In this document: in pieces, positions 25,323 through 34,284 of the stretch
Numbering within the stretch: position 1 is the stretch's first letter
Layout: each line of letters starts with the position of its first letter
Position numbers and translations under genes: made by a program
The notes under the pieces: model-generated
The model's input: the letters and a program-made list of their open reading frames with translations, nothing else
Told to the model about the DNA's origin: nothing
Database searches by the model: none
Assembly: GCF_010671605.1 (NCBI RefSeq)
Contig: NZ_JAABOO010000004.1
Span: 248,001-312,000, forward strand
Direction: 5' to 3'
Length of the DNA: 64,000 nucleotides
Source of the DNA: Leptobacterium flavescens
GTDB lineage: Bacteria; Bacteroidota; Bacteroidia; Flavobacteriales; Flavobacteriaceae

Positions 25323-25327
25323 AGGGC
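25288..25327 (-). terminator. Candidate ssrA terminator formed at the repeat junction
   Basis: Arms GCCCTAC (25288-25294) and GTAGGGC (25321-25327), with a further inner pairing GCTTT/AAAGC. It begins just past the tmRNA 3' end. Confidence 0.45.
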
Positions 25328-25330
25328 GTA

Positions 25331-25730
25331 GGTGGAGTCGGGGAGATTCGAACTCCCGTCCAAACAAGCAATTAAAATGCTTTCTACATGCTTAGTTTCC
25401 GTTTGATTTTCGATGAGTAACTGACCGGAAACCGCCCATTACTCACTTAGCTTCTTAGAGTTTGAAATTACGACGAAGCTACGCAATTCCTATGTTGACT
25501 TTTATGGTGCCTCCGGAAAGATCGCCGTCAACAAGGGCTATCAGGAGACATCTTGCTTCCCGACCTGGTCGGGACTAGGCTAAGACTTACTATAATTCAG
25601 TCGATTAAGCAGCTAGAGCGTAGTTATTCTCGCCATTTAAAAAGTGTGAAATATGATATTAACGAGCTGTATCTCAGCGCTCGACATGCTTACATTCCAA
25701 TTAGACTCGCTGTCAAATCCAGTCGACCCC
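25331..25730 (-). ncRNA. ssrA: tmRNA (transfer-messenger RNA)
   Basis: About 400 nt. The 5' end GGGGTCGACTGGATTTGACA pairs with the 3' end CGACTCC to form the acceptor stem. The T-arm reads GACGGGAGTTCGAATCTCCC. The tag frame is at 25605-25634 (minus) and translates to GENNYALAA followed by TAA, the expected Bacteroidota proteolysis tag. It rescues stalled ribosomes and marks the nascent protein for degradation. After the discriminator A the genome has CC then T, so the final A of CCA is not encoded. Ends are given to within a few bases. Confidence 0.97.
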
Positions 25731-25758
25731 TTTTCAATGAACTTTTTATTCAGGACAG

Positions 25759-25766
25759 CAAAGGTA
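25759..25766 (-). promoter_or_regulatory. TAnnTTTG promoter box of ssrA
   Basis: Minus-strand TACCTTTG, 29 bp upstream of the mature tmRNA 5' end, which implies a short leader removed by RNase P. Confidence 0.6.
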
Positions 25767-25910
25767 ACACAATATTCCAAAATCTTTGCTCATTTGCCAG
25801 TATCCACGTATTTTTAGCGCAAAATTTATACCGTTTTTAAAAGTGTCAGTTTTCTTATGACATACTTTTAAATACTAACCAAAAAATATTAGAATCACTT
25901 AATTCTGAAA

Positions 25911-27122
25911 ATGAATATGAAATTCGGACTGATCAAGGAACGTAAAAACCCCCCGGACAGAAGAGTTGTATTATCTCCCTCAGCATGTAAAGAAATTGTA
26001 GGTACTTATGCAGATGCCGTAGTGGTTGCCGAAAGCTCGGATATACGGGTGTTTAAGGACGCCCAATACGAAAAGGAAGGCATCCCGGTAGTAACCGATG
26101 TAAATGATTGCGATGTACTTCTGGGAGTTAAAGAGGTACCGGTTGAAAACCTGATCCCGAATAAGAAATATTTTTTCTTTTCCCATACCATTAAAAAACA
26201 ACCTTATAACAGGAAATTGCTAAAAGCCATCCTGGAGAAGAATATAGAATTATACGACCACGAGGTGATCACCGGCGAGAACGGACAACGCCTGGTGGCT
26301 TTCGGAAGATATGCCGGGATTGTGGGTGCCTATAACGGTGTCAGGGCATACGGGCTGAAAACCGAACTTTTTAAGCTTCCAAAGGCAGAAACTTTACCCG
26401 ATCAGAGAGCGTTGATAGATGCGCTGAACAGTATTGAATTACCGGCTATAAAGATCCTGCTTACCGGAAAGGGGAGGGTAGGAAACGGTTCCAGGGAAAT
26501 GCTGGAAGCAATGAATATAAAGGAAGTCTCAGTAGAAGATTATTTGAACAATACTTTTGAAGAGGCTGTATATTGCCAGGTAGATGTTCTTGATTACAAT
26601 AAGCGTAAGGATGGAAAAGTACTGGACAGGAACGATTTTTATCAGAATGCGGAAGAGTATGAATCCGATTTTATGCGTTTTGCAAAAGTCAGCGACTTCT
26701 ATATTGCCGGACACTTTTACGGAGACGGAGCACCTTATCTCTTTACGAGAGAGGATGCAAAGTCGCCTGAATTTAATATTAAGGTAGTAGCCGATGTGAG
26801 TTGTGATATAGACGGACCCGTGGCATCGACTATCAGAGCATCTTCTATAGCTGATCCTATCTATGGATATGACCCGCAAACCGAGGCAGAAGTATATTTT
26901 ATGAACCCTGCAGCGGTTGCTGTAATGGCAGTTGATAACCTACCTTGCGAACTTCCCAAGGATGCCAGCGATGGTTTTGGAGAGAGCTTTGTAAAATATG
27001 TGATCCCCGCTTTTTTTAATGGCGATAGCAACGGTGTTCTGGAAAGGGCCCGGATGACGCAAAACGGCAAATTAACGGAGCGATACGCCTATTTAGACGA
27101 TTACGCAAACGGAGATCACTAA
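25911..27122 (+). CDS. Alanine/saccharopine dehydrogenase-like NAD(P) oxidoreductase
   Basis: 403 aa. The N-terminal alanine-dehydrogenase/transhydrogenase domain begins KFGLIKERKNPPDRRVVLSP. Nucleotide-binding region KILLTGKGRVGNGSREMLEA (about 185-204), then a domain with VADVSCDIDGPVASTIRAS. The pattern fits the lysine-forming saccharopine dehydrogenase/alanine dehydrogenase superfamily members found in Flavobacteriaceae. The exact substrate is not certain. The ATG at 25917 (MKFG) is an equally good start. It converges on the DUF1361 gene with 7 bp between stops. Confidence 0.85.
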   Translation: MNMKFGLIKERKNPPDRRVVLSPSACKEIVGTYADAVVVAESSDIRVFKDAQYEKEGIPVVTDVNDCDVLLGVKEVPVENLIPNKKYFFFSHTIKKQPYNRKLLKAILEKNIELYDHEVITGENGQRLVAFGRYAGIVGAYNGVRAYGLKTELFKLPKAETLPDQRALIDALNSIELPAIKILLTGKGRVGNGSREMLEAMNIKEVSVEDYLNNTFEEAVYCQVDVLDYNKRKDGKVLDRNDFYQNAEEYESDFMRFAKVSDFYIAGHFYGDGAPYLFTREDAKSPEFNIKVVADVSCDIDGPVASTIRASSIADPIYGYDPQTEAEVYFMNPAAVAVMAVDNLPCELPKDASDGFGESFVKYVIPAFFNGDSNGVLERARMTQNGKLTERYAYLDDYANGDH

Positions 27123-27129
27123 AAGATCT

Positions 27130-27822
27130 CTATTTACCTGCGTACTTTCGTCGATAGACCAGGGCGTTGAACAAGAGGTAACATATAAAAATAAAAAGCC
27201 CGAAACTCAGGGTAATACTCCAGGTTTGCTGTGAAGATACCGGTAAAAACATCCGATCTATGGCATTGCCAAGAACCAATCGGGGGTGACGAAGGGCATC
27301 CCAGCTGTTGTATCTGGCAAATCGCCCCAGGTATATTCCGAATCCGCAGAGAAAACTAACGATCATCATCAGGAGGTTTATTTTTTGTGCCGGTATCCTG
27401 TTCAGGAGCAGCCTTTTCATTTCCAGCATGGATAGTATCCCCAGAATTAGTCCGTTCCAGGCAAAAGAAGCGATCAGAAGTACATCAAACCACAATTTTT
27501 CAGAAGACAGATGAGCCAGATGCATAAGATCGGTAATGATATAGGGCGCATTCGGAAGGAACAACAACCATAGAAAAAAGGCAGATACGGTTAAAAACCT
27601 GGAGCCGGAAATAGTTCTGCTAAGCCGCATCAGATAAACAATAAAAAACGGAATTGCAGCTAAGAACAGATTCCAGGCCAGGAAAGAGTATGTAAGAGAA
27701 TGCGTTTTCTGTATCCTCAGGAATAACAGAAGGAAACTGAAAAAGAGGGAGCTGAATAATGCTATCGAAAAAGCAATATTGCTATAGGAATATATTTTTG
27801 AACGGATCATAGTAAAAGACAA
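27130..27822 (-). CDS. DUF1361 membrane protein
   Basis: 230 aa with about six membrane helices. The DUF1361 signature FLWLLFLPNAPYIITDLMHL is present, as is a C-terminal helix ending in basic residues. Function of the family unknown. It is the last gene of the leftward CreD operon, 5 bp after the 88-aa gene. Confidence 0.88.
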   Translation of the reverse strand: MSFTMIRSKIYSYSNIAFSIALFSSLFFSFLLLFLRIQKTHSLTYSFLAWNLFLAAIPFFIVYLMRLSRTISGSRFLTVSAFFLWLLFLPNAPYIITDLMHLAHLSSEKLWFDVLLIASFAWNGLILGILSMLEMKRLLLNRIPAQKINLLMMIVSFLCGFGIYLGRFARYNSWDALRHPRLVLGNAIDRMFLPVSSQQTWSITLSFGLFIFICYLLFNALVYRRKYAGK

Positions 27823-27827
27823 GGTGT

Positions 27828-28094
27828 TTAATGATGTACGGATTTGAATAACTTATAGGATTTCGACAGTTGCGAAAAAACCACCGAACAAAGGAATACT
27901 AACAGCCATATGAGTAGATTGATAAGAATAACAGCGATCAAACCATATAGAGTAGTGCGTTGATTGAGCGCTTCCTGATCTTTTCCATATAACAGAAAAA
28001 GGATCAAAGCAGCGGAAAAGGAAATACCTGCAAAGTATTTCCCAATCCTGCTTAAAATATTTATCAATACCAAAAGAATCTTTAAACTAGTCAT
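27828..28094 (-). CDS. Small membrane protein of the CreD operon
   Basis: 88 aa from the ATG at 28094, chosen because it overlaps the creD stop by 8 bp; the longer frame to 28154 lies inside creD. Two hydrophobic helices (ISFSAALILFLLYG and LYGLIAVILINLLIWLLVFL). No motif recognised. The tight overlap argues for co-translation with CreD. Confidence 0.68.
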   Translation of the reverse strand: MTSLKILLVLINILSRIGKYFAGISFSAALILFLLYGKDQEALNQRTTLYGLIAVILINLLIWLLVFLCSVVFSQLSKSYKLFKSVHH

Positions 28095-29448
28095 GACTCC
28101 AGTCGATTTTCCTTGATGCAAACATGACAATAGCCAAAATGCCAAACAGACCAATACTTCCTACAAGGAGCGCGTAGTTCTCCAACTGAATGATCACATA
28201 AATAAAGGTATACAGACTACTTAAAGACGCACAGATAAGAAGGGGAAATTTTAGTTTGCCCAAAATGGTTTTGGAATAGGTCGTTATAAGAACAACCACT
28301 GCAGAAGCCGCTATAAGATAGGCTTTTAAGAATGTACTGTGTTCGGAAATAGAGATAAGCAGCGTATAAAACATCAGCAGGGCCAGGCCTATCATCAGGT
28401 ATTGAAACGGATGAATATAGATCTTGCTCATGGTCTGGATAAGGAAGAACACCAGAAAGGTAAGAGCAATGACCAGGTAACCGTATTTGGCCGAGCGTTC
28501 ACTTTTCTGATATTCGTCTATAGGCATGATCAGGTCTACTCCGAATGCGTATCCGTCGAGATTCGGAAGCCTTTTGAATGCCTGCTGGGAAAATGGCCTG
28601 TTTACCTGAAGGATCTTCCATTCGGCTTTAAATCCGTTCTCGTCTATGACCTTGGTTTTATCATCGGGCAAGTAAGTGCCGGAAAAGCTCGGACTATGCC
28701 AGTCGGACCCTATCTTTACTTCCGTGGTTCGTCCTATCGGAATAAAACTCAACCGCTCACTCCCTTTGTATTTAAGTACAAAAGAAAAATCAATCGGCTT
28801 GTCAACGGGAAGGTCGCTTATACCAATGGTACTGCTTTCCAGGGTATCGAGGATAAGCCCGAAATTGTTGTTTCGATTGCCGGAGAAGATAGGTTGGAAG
28901 GAATAGTTGCTCGTACCCATCTGCAGACTTAATTCGTCTTTTATCCCCTTGAGATTGGAAGTTCTGATGAGAATGTTTGCCTTTTCCCAGAGGATATCTT
29001 CATCCTTAATACCTTTTGGTTTAAAATCGGGGATGTTGAATTGCCCTGAAACATTCATATCAGCGGTGTACACTACTGTTTCAAAATTGTTTCGATGCAG
29101 GAAATCGGAATCCAGACGCACTTCATTTTCTATTTTTTCAGGAAAAAAGTAAGCGTATTCCAGGATCACTTTCTGTTCGCGCTTGGACTCCTTGCCCTCC
29201 TTATCCAATACGATCTTTTCTTCATAGGTTTTATACGGAACCCTTAAGATGGGACCGTAAAGCATAACCTCTTCTCCCCATTTTTCATTGATCTCATGAA
29301 CCACGCTTTGTTGGCGACTGGCCCGTTCATTGATCAGGCTTCTGACATAAGTTAAGGGAATTAGAAGAGTAAGTATCAACAGACCGATCATCAGCATACG
29401 GGCTGAGGTGGATCTAAAAAAAGAGTTTTGTTTTTTCTGTGTGTTCAT
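28087..29448 (-). CDS. creD: CreD-family inner membrane protein
   Basis: 453 aa from the ATG at 29448 (MNTQKKQNSFF). One N-terminal helix (ARMLMIGLLILTLLIPLTYV) is followed by the CreD motif region (INERASRQQSVVHEINEKWG, GPILRVPY), a long periplasmic domain, and about five C-terminal helices. CreD is linked to envelope integrity and colicin or beta-lactam responses in other bacteria. A perfect 19-bp palindrome (29467-29485) lies between the regulator gene and this start, so it may have its own controlled promoter. Confidence 0.9.
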   Translation of the reverse strand: MNTQKKQNSFFRSTSARMLMIGLLILTLLIPLTYVRSLINERASRQQSVVHEINEKWGEEVMLYGPILRVPYKTYEEKIVLDKEGKESKREQKVILEYAYFFPEKIENEVRLDSDFLHRNNFETVVYTADMNVSGQFNIPDFKPKGIKDEDILWEKANILIRTSNLKGIKDELSLQMGTSNYSFQPIFSGNRNNNFGLILDTLESSTIGISDLPVDKPIDFSFVLKYKGSERLSFIPIGRTTEVKIGSDWHSPSFSGTYLPDDKTKVIDENGFKAEWKILQVNRPFSQQAFKRLPNLDGYAFGVDLIMPIDEYQKSERSAKYGYLVIALTFLVFFLIQTMSKIYIHPFQYLMIGLALLMFYTLLISISEHSTFLKAYLIAASAVVVLITTYSKTILGKLKFPLLICASLSSLYTFIYVIIQLENYALLVGSIGLFGILAIVMFASRKIDWSHD

Positions 29449-29466
29449 ATTAAAGTTATTTAAAAG

Positions 29467-29485
29467 TACTTTGAATTTCAAAGTA
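29467..29485. promoter_or_regulatory. Palindromic operator candidate before creD
   Basis: Perfect 19-bp palindrome with 9-bp arms, TACTTTGAA / TTCAAAGTA, around one central base. It starts 19 bp upstream of the creD ATG and lies just after the stop of the winged-helix regulator. A matching site lies at 30444-30462. Confidence 0.7.
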
Positions 29486-29499
29486 TATTGATAAAAAAA

Positions 29500-29796
29500 T
29501 TATTGTTTTTTAATTAGTTTTTCCAAAGCATCGATATGTTTTTGAAAGGCAATACGCCCTTCTTTGGTAGCCTTGTATTTGGTATTTGGTTTTCGTTCAA
29601 CAAATTGCTTTTCCACCATAATATAAGCCTCTTTTTCAAGCGATTTTATATGACTGGCCAGATTGCCGTCGGTTGCTCCCAGCAGCTCCTTCAGCATCTT
29701 AAAATCGGCATATTCATTCACCATTAAAACCGACATGATCCCCAGCCGGATCCTGTGGTCAAAAGCCTTGTTGATATTGAGTATTATATTTTTCAC
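29500..29796 (-). CDS. Winged-helix transcriptional regulator (CreD operon)
   Basis: 98 aa. ArsR/MarR-like winged helix of the HTH_34 type: AFDHRIRLGIMSVLMVNEYA, the recognition-helix region ATDGNLASHIKSLEKEAYI, and a wing FVERKPNTKYKATKEGRIAF. It is placed between a membrane protein and creD in one leftward operon. Two matching palindromes flank the operon start and the creD start, and it is the obvious candidate to bind them. The effector is unknown. Confidence 0.9.
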   Translation of the reverse strand: MKNIILNINKAFDHRIRLGIMSVLMVNEYADFKMLKELLGATDGNLASHIKSLEKEAYIMVEKQFVERKPNTKYKATKEGRIAFQKHIDALEKLIKKQ

Positions 29797-29827
29797 CTAA
29801 GGAATTTAAGCTTTGTTCTTTCCTTTT

Positions 29828-30436
29828 CTATTTACTGTCGTACTTAAAATGCATCAAAGCTCCGTAAATTATATGTAAAAACCCAAAACCAATTACCCAA
29901 AGCCAGAATCCGTATCCCGGAAGCAGGGCACAGATAAGACCCAGAATGATCTCCGTAATACCCAGGTAGCGAATATAACCCAGCGTGTATTTGGAGGCGT
30001 TTACCAAAGCGAGGCCATAAAAAATAAGCATCAGAGAACCTGTCAACCCATAATGGTTGCTCTGGAGTTTTATAAGAATGTAAATGGCACCGGTTACAAG
30101 GGGAATTAAAAAATTGATCAGCAATCGCCTGGAAGAAGTATCCCAGATTTTCTCCCCGTTCTTCCTGGCCTTTCGTATGGATAATATAATGGCAGTTACC
30201 ACACTCAGAAAAGCAATCAGAAAAAGATCGAGCAGAATAAGATTAAATATTTCCCCGTCGAGGATCAGATATCCTCTCGGGCTGTTATGTACCAACCTAT
30301 AAGCTATAAAAGCTCCGATCAGCGCATACACTCCTGCCAGTATTCCCGAAAGCCCGCTTAGGGAAATAAAACGGGAGGAGCGGTTCATCATATCTTTTAT
30401 CTCACTGATGTCTTTTAAGTAATCTTTTGATTCCAT
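29828..30436 (-). CDS. Hypothetical polytopic membrane protein, first gene of the CreD operon
   Basis: 202 aa with about six hydrophobic helices after a polar N-terminus (KDYLKDISEIKDMMNRSSRF). No enzyme motif. Its start lies 8 bp from a palindromic operator candidate, and it precedes the winged-helix regulator by 31 bp. This membrane protein, regulator, CreD order is seen in other Bacteroidota. Function unknown. Confidence 0.8.
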   Translation of the reverse strand: MESKDYLKDISEIKDMMNRSSRFISLSGLSGILAGVYALIGAFIAYRLVHNSPRGYLILDGEIFNLILLDLFLIAFLSVVTAIILSIRKARKNGEKIWDTSSRRLLINFLIPLVTGAIYILIKLQSNHYGLTGSLMLIFYGLALVNASKYTLGYIRYLGITEIILGLICALLPGYGFWLWVIGFGFLHIIYGALMHFKYDSK

Positions 30437-30443
30437 TTTAAAG

Positions 30444-30462
30444 TACTTTGAAAAACAAAGTA
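30444..30462. promoter_or_regulatory. Palindromic operator candidate at the CreD operon start
   Basis: Arms TACTTTG and CAAAGTA separated by AAAAA; total 19 bp, the same length and arm sequence as the site at 29467-29485. On the minus strand it includes TTACTTTG, a near match to the -7 box, so a bound repressor would block transcription. Confidence 0.65.
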
Positions 30463-30776
30463 AGTATAAAAAAATATAACATCAAAATTTTTTGACAGTC
30501 TTTCAAAATTCATATTGAAGATTTTTACCATAATTATAGAGTTGATACCTATCAATGGAATAGTTTTTGCGGAGTGAAAGCAAAAGCTTTTAATACTAAA
30601 GCTTTCTTAATAAAACACTAAAGAAATAAGAAAATTCAGATAAGGATTTGTTAAAGCCGGATCGAACCGGCGATAAATACTCTTTATTTGTTTTGAGATC
30701 AGTTCCCCCCTCAAGGGCGTTTTTGTTGAAACTACCTTGGCCTGAAAACCTTTAGTAAGATTAAAATCAAAGTAAA
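30463..30776. other. Divergent upstream region without a gene
   Basis: About 310 bp between the CreD operon and the first TPR-AraC gene. It contains a small hairpin GCCGG / CCGGC (30656-30671) and nothing else I can identify. Confidence 0.45.
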
Positions 30777-32525
30777 ATGGCTAATTCTACACTTCGATTA
30801 CTATCTGATATTATAAGGCTTAGCTGTGTCTTGTTCTTCTCTTTTACCTCTTTTTCGTTTGCTCAAAATCAGGAACCGTATTACACACGTACCTTACAGG
30901 AATGGAAGGATGCATCCTATGGTGAACTGGTAACATTCCTGGAAAGGCCCGAAGAAATTAAAAGTACTGAGGAAATCGGGGCCATAGCCGATCTGATCCT
31001 GAAAGAAGCCTTTAAAAAAAACCGACCTGAATATCCTGTCCAGAGCTATCACCTCCTGGCCAGGGCATATCAGTACAAGGAAAGTTATGAGCTGGGCATT
31101 AATAATATTAACCAGGCGATCCGGCATGCCAACCGTCATCCCCGATATCAGGACAAAGCGCCTCTCTATCTTACCAAAGCACTTCTGTTATATGACCTGA
31201 AAGATTATGAAGGAGCCATGAAAAATAACCTCAAGGTTCTTTCTTATGCCAAAAAAGAAAAGAACCGGAGAATTAAACTGAAGGTAAATTACAATATCGC
31301 TCTGATCAAAACCCGCATGAATAATTTTACAGGGGCTCTGGATATTCATCTGAAAAACTTAAATGCTTTTAAAAATGAGGGGCTTACTGCCTTAAGTAAG
31401 GACCATCAGGTGCTTTTCCTTCATACCCTCATTGCCATTTCGAGGATACAAACCGATCTGGAGAACTATAGTGAAGCCAATGAATACTGCAATGAGGTTA
31501 TAAAATACAGTGAGATCCTGGGGCTCTATAAATACAAGGCCTATGGCTTCCTGGGGCTGGGAAATTTGTATTCCCTGACTTGCAAATATTATAACGCCCT
31601 GCAGAATTTAGGTAAGGCAGAGCGTACGGAATTGTATGAAACGGATATTTATTTTCATTCTCAGGTGCACCTATACAGGGCCAGGACCTATTTTCATCAG
31701 AAACACTATAAGAAGACGATTAAAGAACTCCATAAGGCTGAAGATTATTTCGACCCCCGTTTTTTTAATCCGCGGGATTCTCATGAGATAAATGTACTCT
31801 ACGCCAGATCTTATCAGAATTTAGAGGACCTGGAGAGTGCCTCTCGCTATTCCAATAATGCTTTCGACTTCTATGAGAGTAACAAAAGAAGATTGAATGT
31901 CATAAATACCAGCCTTACCAGCGAATACGATATGAGTTTTTTAAGAGAAGAGATCGATGAGCTCTCTCTAAGATCTAAAATACAGCGCAATAAATCCTAT
32001 ACTGCCCTGACAGCTCTTCTCCTGGTATCCTTTTTCTTTCTGATCTATTATCAGAAACAACAGGCGAGAAATAAAAGGATATTCGATGCTCTTATTCTTG
32101 ATCTGGATGCTCAAAAGGATATTACCGTTCTGGAGCCTGTTCGAGTAGCTCAAAAAGAGATAGTACCGAAAAAAGAGGACCGGAAATTTAAGGAGTTACT
32201 GGAAAAAATAACGATTTTCGAAAAGGAGAACGGTTATCTGGATAATCACTGTACCCTGAATGAAGTAGCAAAACGGCTAAAGACCAACACCAGTTACCTT
32301 TCTAAATTCATCAATAACTACAAAGGGGTTTCCTTTACCAAATACCTCACGGAATTGCGAATAGATTATGCGCTGAATCGTTTAAAGAACGATAAACAAT
32401 TCAGAAAATATACGATCAAATCCATTGCCCAGGAAGTTGGGTTTAACAGCCCCGAACCCTTTGCCAAGGCCTTTAAGAAGAAAACAGGGATATATCCTTC
32501 ATATTTTATAAAAAAACTAGGATAA
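30777..32525 (+). CDS. TPR-transmembrane-AraC regulator, copy 1
   Basis: 582 aa. An N-terminal signal or anchor (ending SFSFAQ) is followed by about 350 residues of helical TPR-like repeats (for example ALLLYDLKDYEGAMKNNLKV), one membrane helix at about 405-425 (TALTALLLVSFFFLIYY), a linker, and an AraC DNA-binding domain at about 490-580 (LNEVAKRLKTNTSYLSKFIN, then IAQEVGFNSPEPFAKAF). The TPR part is therefore predicted to be periplasmic and the DNA-binding part cytoplasmic. It is the first of three adjacent paralogues. The ligand sensed is unknown; TPR domains often bind peptides. Confidence 0.87.
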   Translation: MANSTLRLLSDIIRLSCVLFFSFTSFSFAQNQEPYYTRTLQEWKDASYGELVTFLERPEEIKSTEEIGAIADLILKEAFKKNRPEYPVQSYHLLARAYQYKESYELGINNINQAIRHANRHPRYQDKAPLYLTKALLLYDLKDYEGAMKNNLKVLSYAKKEKNRRIKLKVNYNIALIKTRMNNFTGALDIHLKNLNAFKNEGLTALSKDHQVLFLHTLIAISRIQTDLENYSEANEYCNEVIKYSEILGLYKYKAYGFLGLGNLYSLTCKYYNALQNLGKAERTELYETDIYFHSQVHLYRARTYFHQKHYKKTIKELHKAEDYFDPRFFNPRDSHEINVLYARSYQNLEDLESASRYSNNAFDFYESNKRRLNVINTSLTSEYDMSFLREEIDELSLRSKIQRNKSYTALTALLLVSFFFLIYYQKQQARNKRIFDALILDLDAQKDITVLEPVRVAQKEIVPKKEDRKFKELLEKITIFEKENGYLDNHCTLNEVAKRLKTNTSYLSKFINNYKGVSFTKYLTELRIDYALNRLKNDKQFRKYTIKSIAQEVGFNSPEPFAKAFKKKTGIYPSYFIKKLG

Positions 32526-32648
32526 AACTTTTTGCATATTCAGGATAAACCTTACAAAAACAGTTAAAATAAGGGACTTCCCTAAGTTAGTGCCTAATTT
32601 TTATTAGTTTGTTACCTCAAATGGTGTTACAAAATAAAGAGTCAAAAA

Positions 32649-34211
32649 GTGACATACTATCTGACAACTAGTTCTTCCTCTAAAAAAATATTTCTTCTGA
32701 TCTGTTTTCTTATGTTCAATACTAATGGTTTTACCAGAACATTCGATAATCATTTTTTTGAAAACGGTTTGACGAACTCAGGAGTGAATTACACTTTTAT
32801 AAAAAAATTTCAGGAAAACACAGATATAGATAGCATCAAAACTTTAGCATCTCATCTTGAGAAAGCAGATCTTTTGAGCTCGGAAGGCAAATATAAAGAT
32901 GCTATAAAGTATTATTTAGAGGCTTTTAAGGAAGCAAAGAAAGAAAAGGACTGGCTTACTCAGTTAAGAGTAAAGGAAGGAGTTGCCTATATTAAAAATC
33001 AGATTAGCGATTTACAGGGCGCTTTAAAGATCCATCAGGAGAACCTGGAATTCCTGGAAACAAAAAAGAAACTCAGCAAAGCAGAACAGAGTCTTTATAT
33101 GGACATCCTGTTTAATCTGGGAAGAGCTTATTTATATCTTAACGAGTATGAGAAAGCCGAATTTTATTCAGGTAAAATGCTGGAATATTGCCAGGCTCAT
33201 AATGATCTTTTAAATGAGGCCAAAGCTTTATGCAATTTGGGCGGAACTTATTCTTTTGTGGAGAAATATGCAGATGCTCTTGAAAACCTGAATAAAGCAG
33301 AAACCTTAATTTCAAACAGTGAGAATGAGTTTTTAAGAGAACTCATTAATCTTCATAAGGGTAGAACCCTATATGAAATAGGTGAATACGAAGAGGCGAT
33401 CTCCGAACTACTGAAGATCAATGAAAACAAAAACCCTCTTTTTGGCTATCTGGATTATAAAGAATCATATTCATTATTAGCAAAATCTTATCAGGAAATA
33501 AATGATAACGAAAAGACAGTGACCTATTTTGAACGATCTATGGATGTTCTTACGCTTATTGATCAGCAGCGACTGTGGTTGAAATCGGAATTGATAAACG
33601 AATTCAATATGACCCTGGCCAATGATCAGATACGCACTTTGACAGGTATTACAACAAGAAAAAGAACTCAATTATATATATTGTCTTTTCTCGGACTGTT
33701 TTTACTAATAGGTTTCTTCATTCTGCATCGAAGCATCAGGTTGAGAAATGAAAAAAAGTACCTTGCTTTGATTGAAAAGTTAGATCGTCAGAAAGTGAAA
33801 TCCAAAGCTGTTAAAAGTAAAAACACTGAAAAAAAAGGCTCGGGTTTAACGGATGATAAAGTAAATGAGATCCTTAGTAAGCTGGAAAAATTTGAAAGCA
33901 GTGAAGAATACCTTGCAAATAACCTTACCCTTGCCGAACTGGCAAAAAAACTAAAAACCAACACCACCTACCTGTCAAAAATAATAAATATAGAAAAAGG
34001 ACTTTCCTTTTCCAGGTACCTTACTGAATTCCGGATTAACTACGCGCTGAAAAGGCTTAAAGAAGATCCGAAGTTTAGATTGTACAGTATATCATCTGTT
34101 GCACAGGAAGTAGGGTTTAAGAGTGCAGAACCTTTTGCTAAAGCTTTTAAAGCTAAAACCGGGATCTATCCGTCATATTATATTAAAAAACTACAGGAAG
34201 AAGATGTCTGA
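32649..34211 (+). CDS. TPR-transmembrane-AraC regulator, copy 2
   Basis: 520 aa. A GTG start at 32649 is required to include the hydrophobic signal (KKIFLLICFLMFNTNG); no suitable ATG precedes it. TPR-like repeats run to about residue 335, with a membrane helix at about 339-358 (LYILSFLGLFLLIGFFIL). The AraC domain covers about 430-515 and shares TYLSKIIN, IAQEVGFK-like (VAQEVGFKSAEPFAKAF) and KTGIYPSYYIKKL with its neighbours. It is shorter in the TPR part than copies 1 and 3. It lies 123 bp after copy 1 and 73 bp before copy 3. Confidence 0.87.
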   Translation: MTYYLTTSSSSKKIFLLICFLMFNTNGFTRTFDNHFFENGLTNSGVNYTFIKKFQENTDIDSIKTLASHLEKADLLSSEGKYKDAIKYYLEAFKEAKKEKDWLTQLRVKEGVAYIKNQISDLQGALKIHQENLEFLETKKKLSKAEQSLYMDILFNLGRAYLYLNEYEKAEFYSGKMLEYCQAHNDLLNEAKALCNLGGTYSFVEKYADALENLNKAETLISNSENEFLRELINLHKGRTLYEIGEYEEAISELLKINENKNPLFGYLDYKESYSLLAKSYQEINDNEKTVTYFERSMDVLTLIDQQRLWLKSELINEFNMTLANDQIRTLTGITTRKRTQLYILSFLGLFLLIGFFILHRSIRLRNEKKYLALIEKLDRQKVKSKAVKSKNTEKKGSGLTDDKVNEILSKLEKFESSEEYLANNLTLAELAKKLKTNTTYLSKIINIEKGLSFSRYLTEFRINYALKRLKEDPKFRLYSISSVAQEVGFKSAEPFAKAFKAKTGIYPSYYIKKLQEEDV

Positions 34212-34284
34212 GGGAGAATCAAAAACTGTATTATTTTAAAGGGATAGAAAATCCTTTTATTGAGAACACAAATTATTTATATCT

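Noticed and set aside
24994-25730. Prophage or integrative element at ssrA
   Set aside because: No integrase, no phage genes and no displaced copy of the tmRNA 3' end within the window; only the 122-bp repeats are seen.
30656-30671. tRNA-like T-arm (GCCGG ATCGAA CCGGC)
   Set aside because: Only a 5-bp hairpin; no acceptor stem, anticodon arm or D-arm can be built around it.
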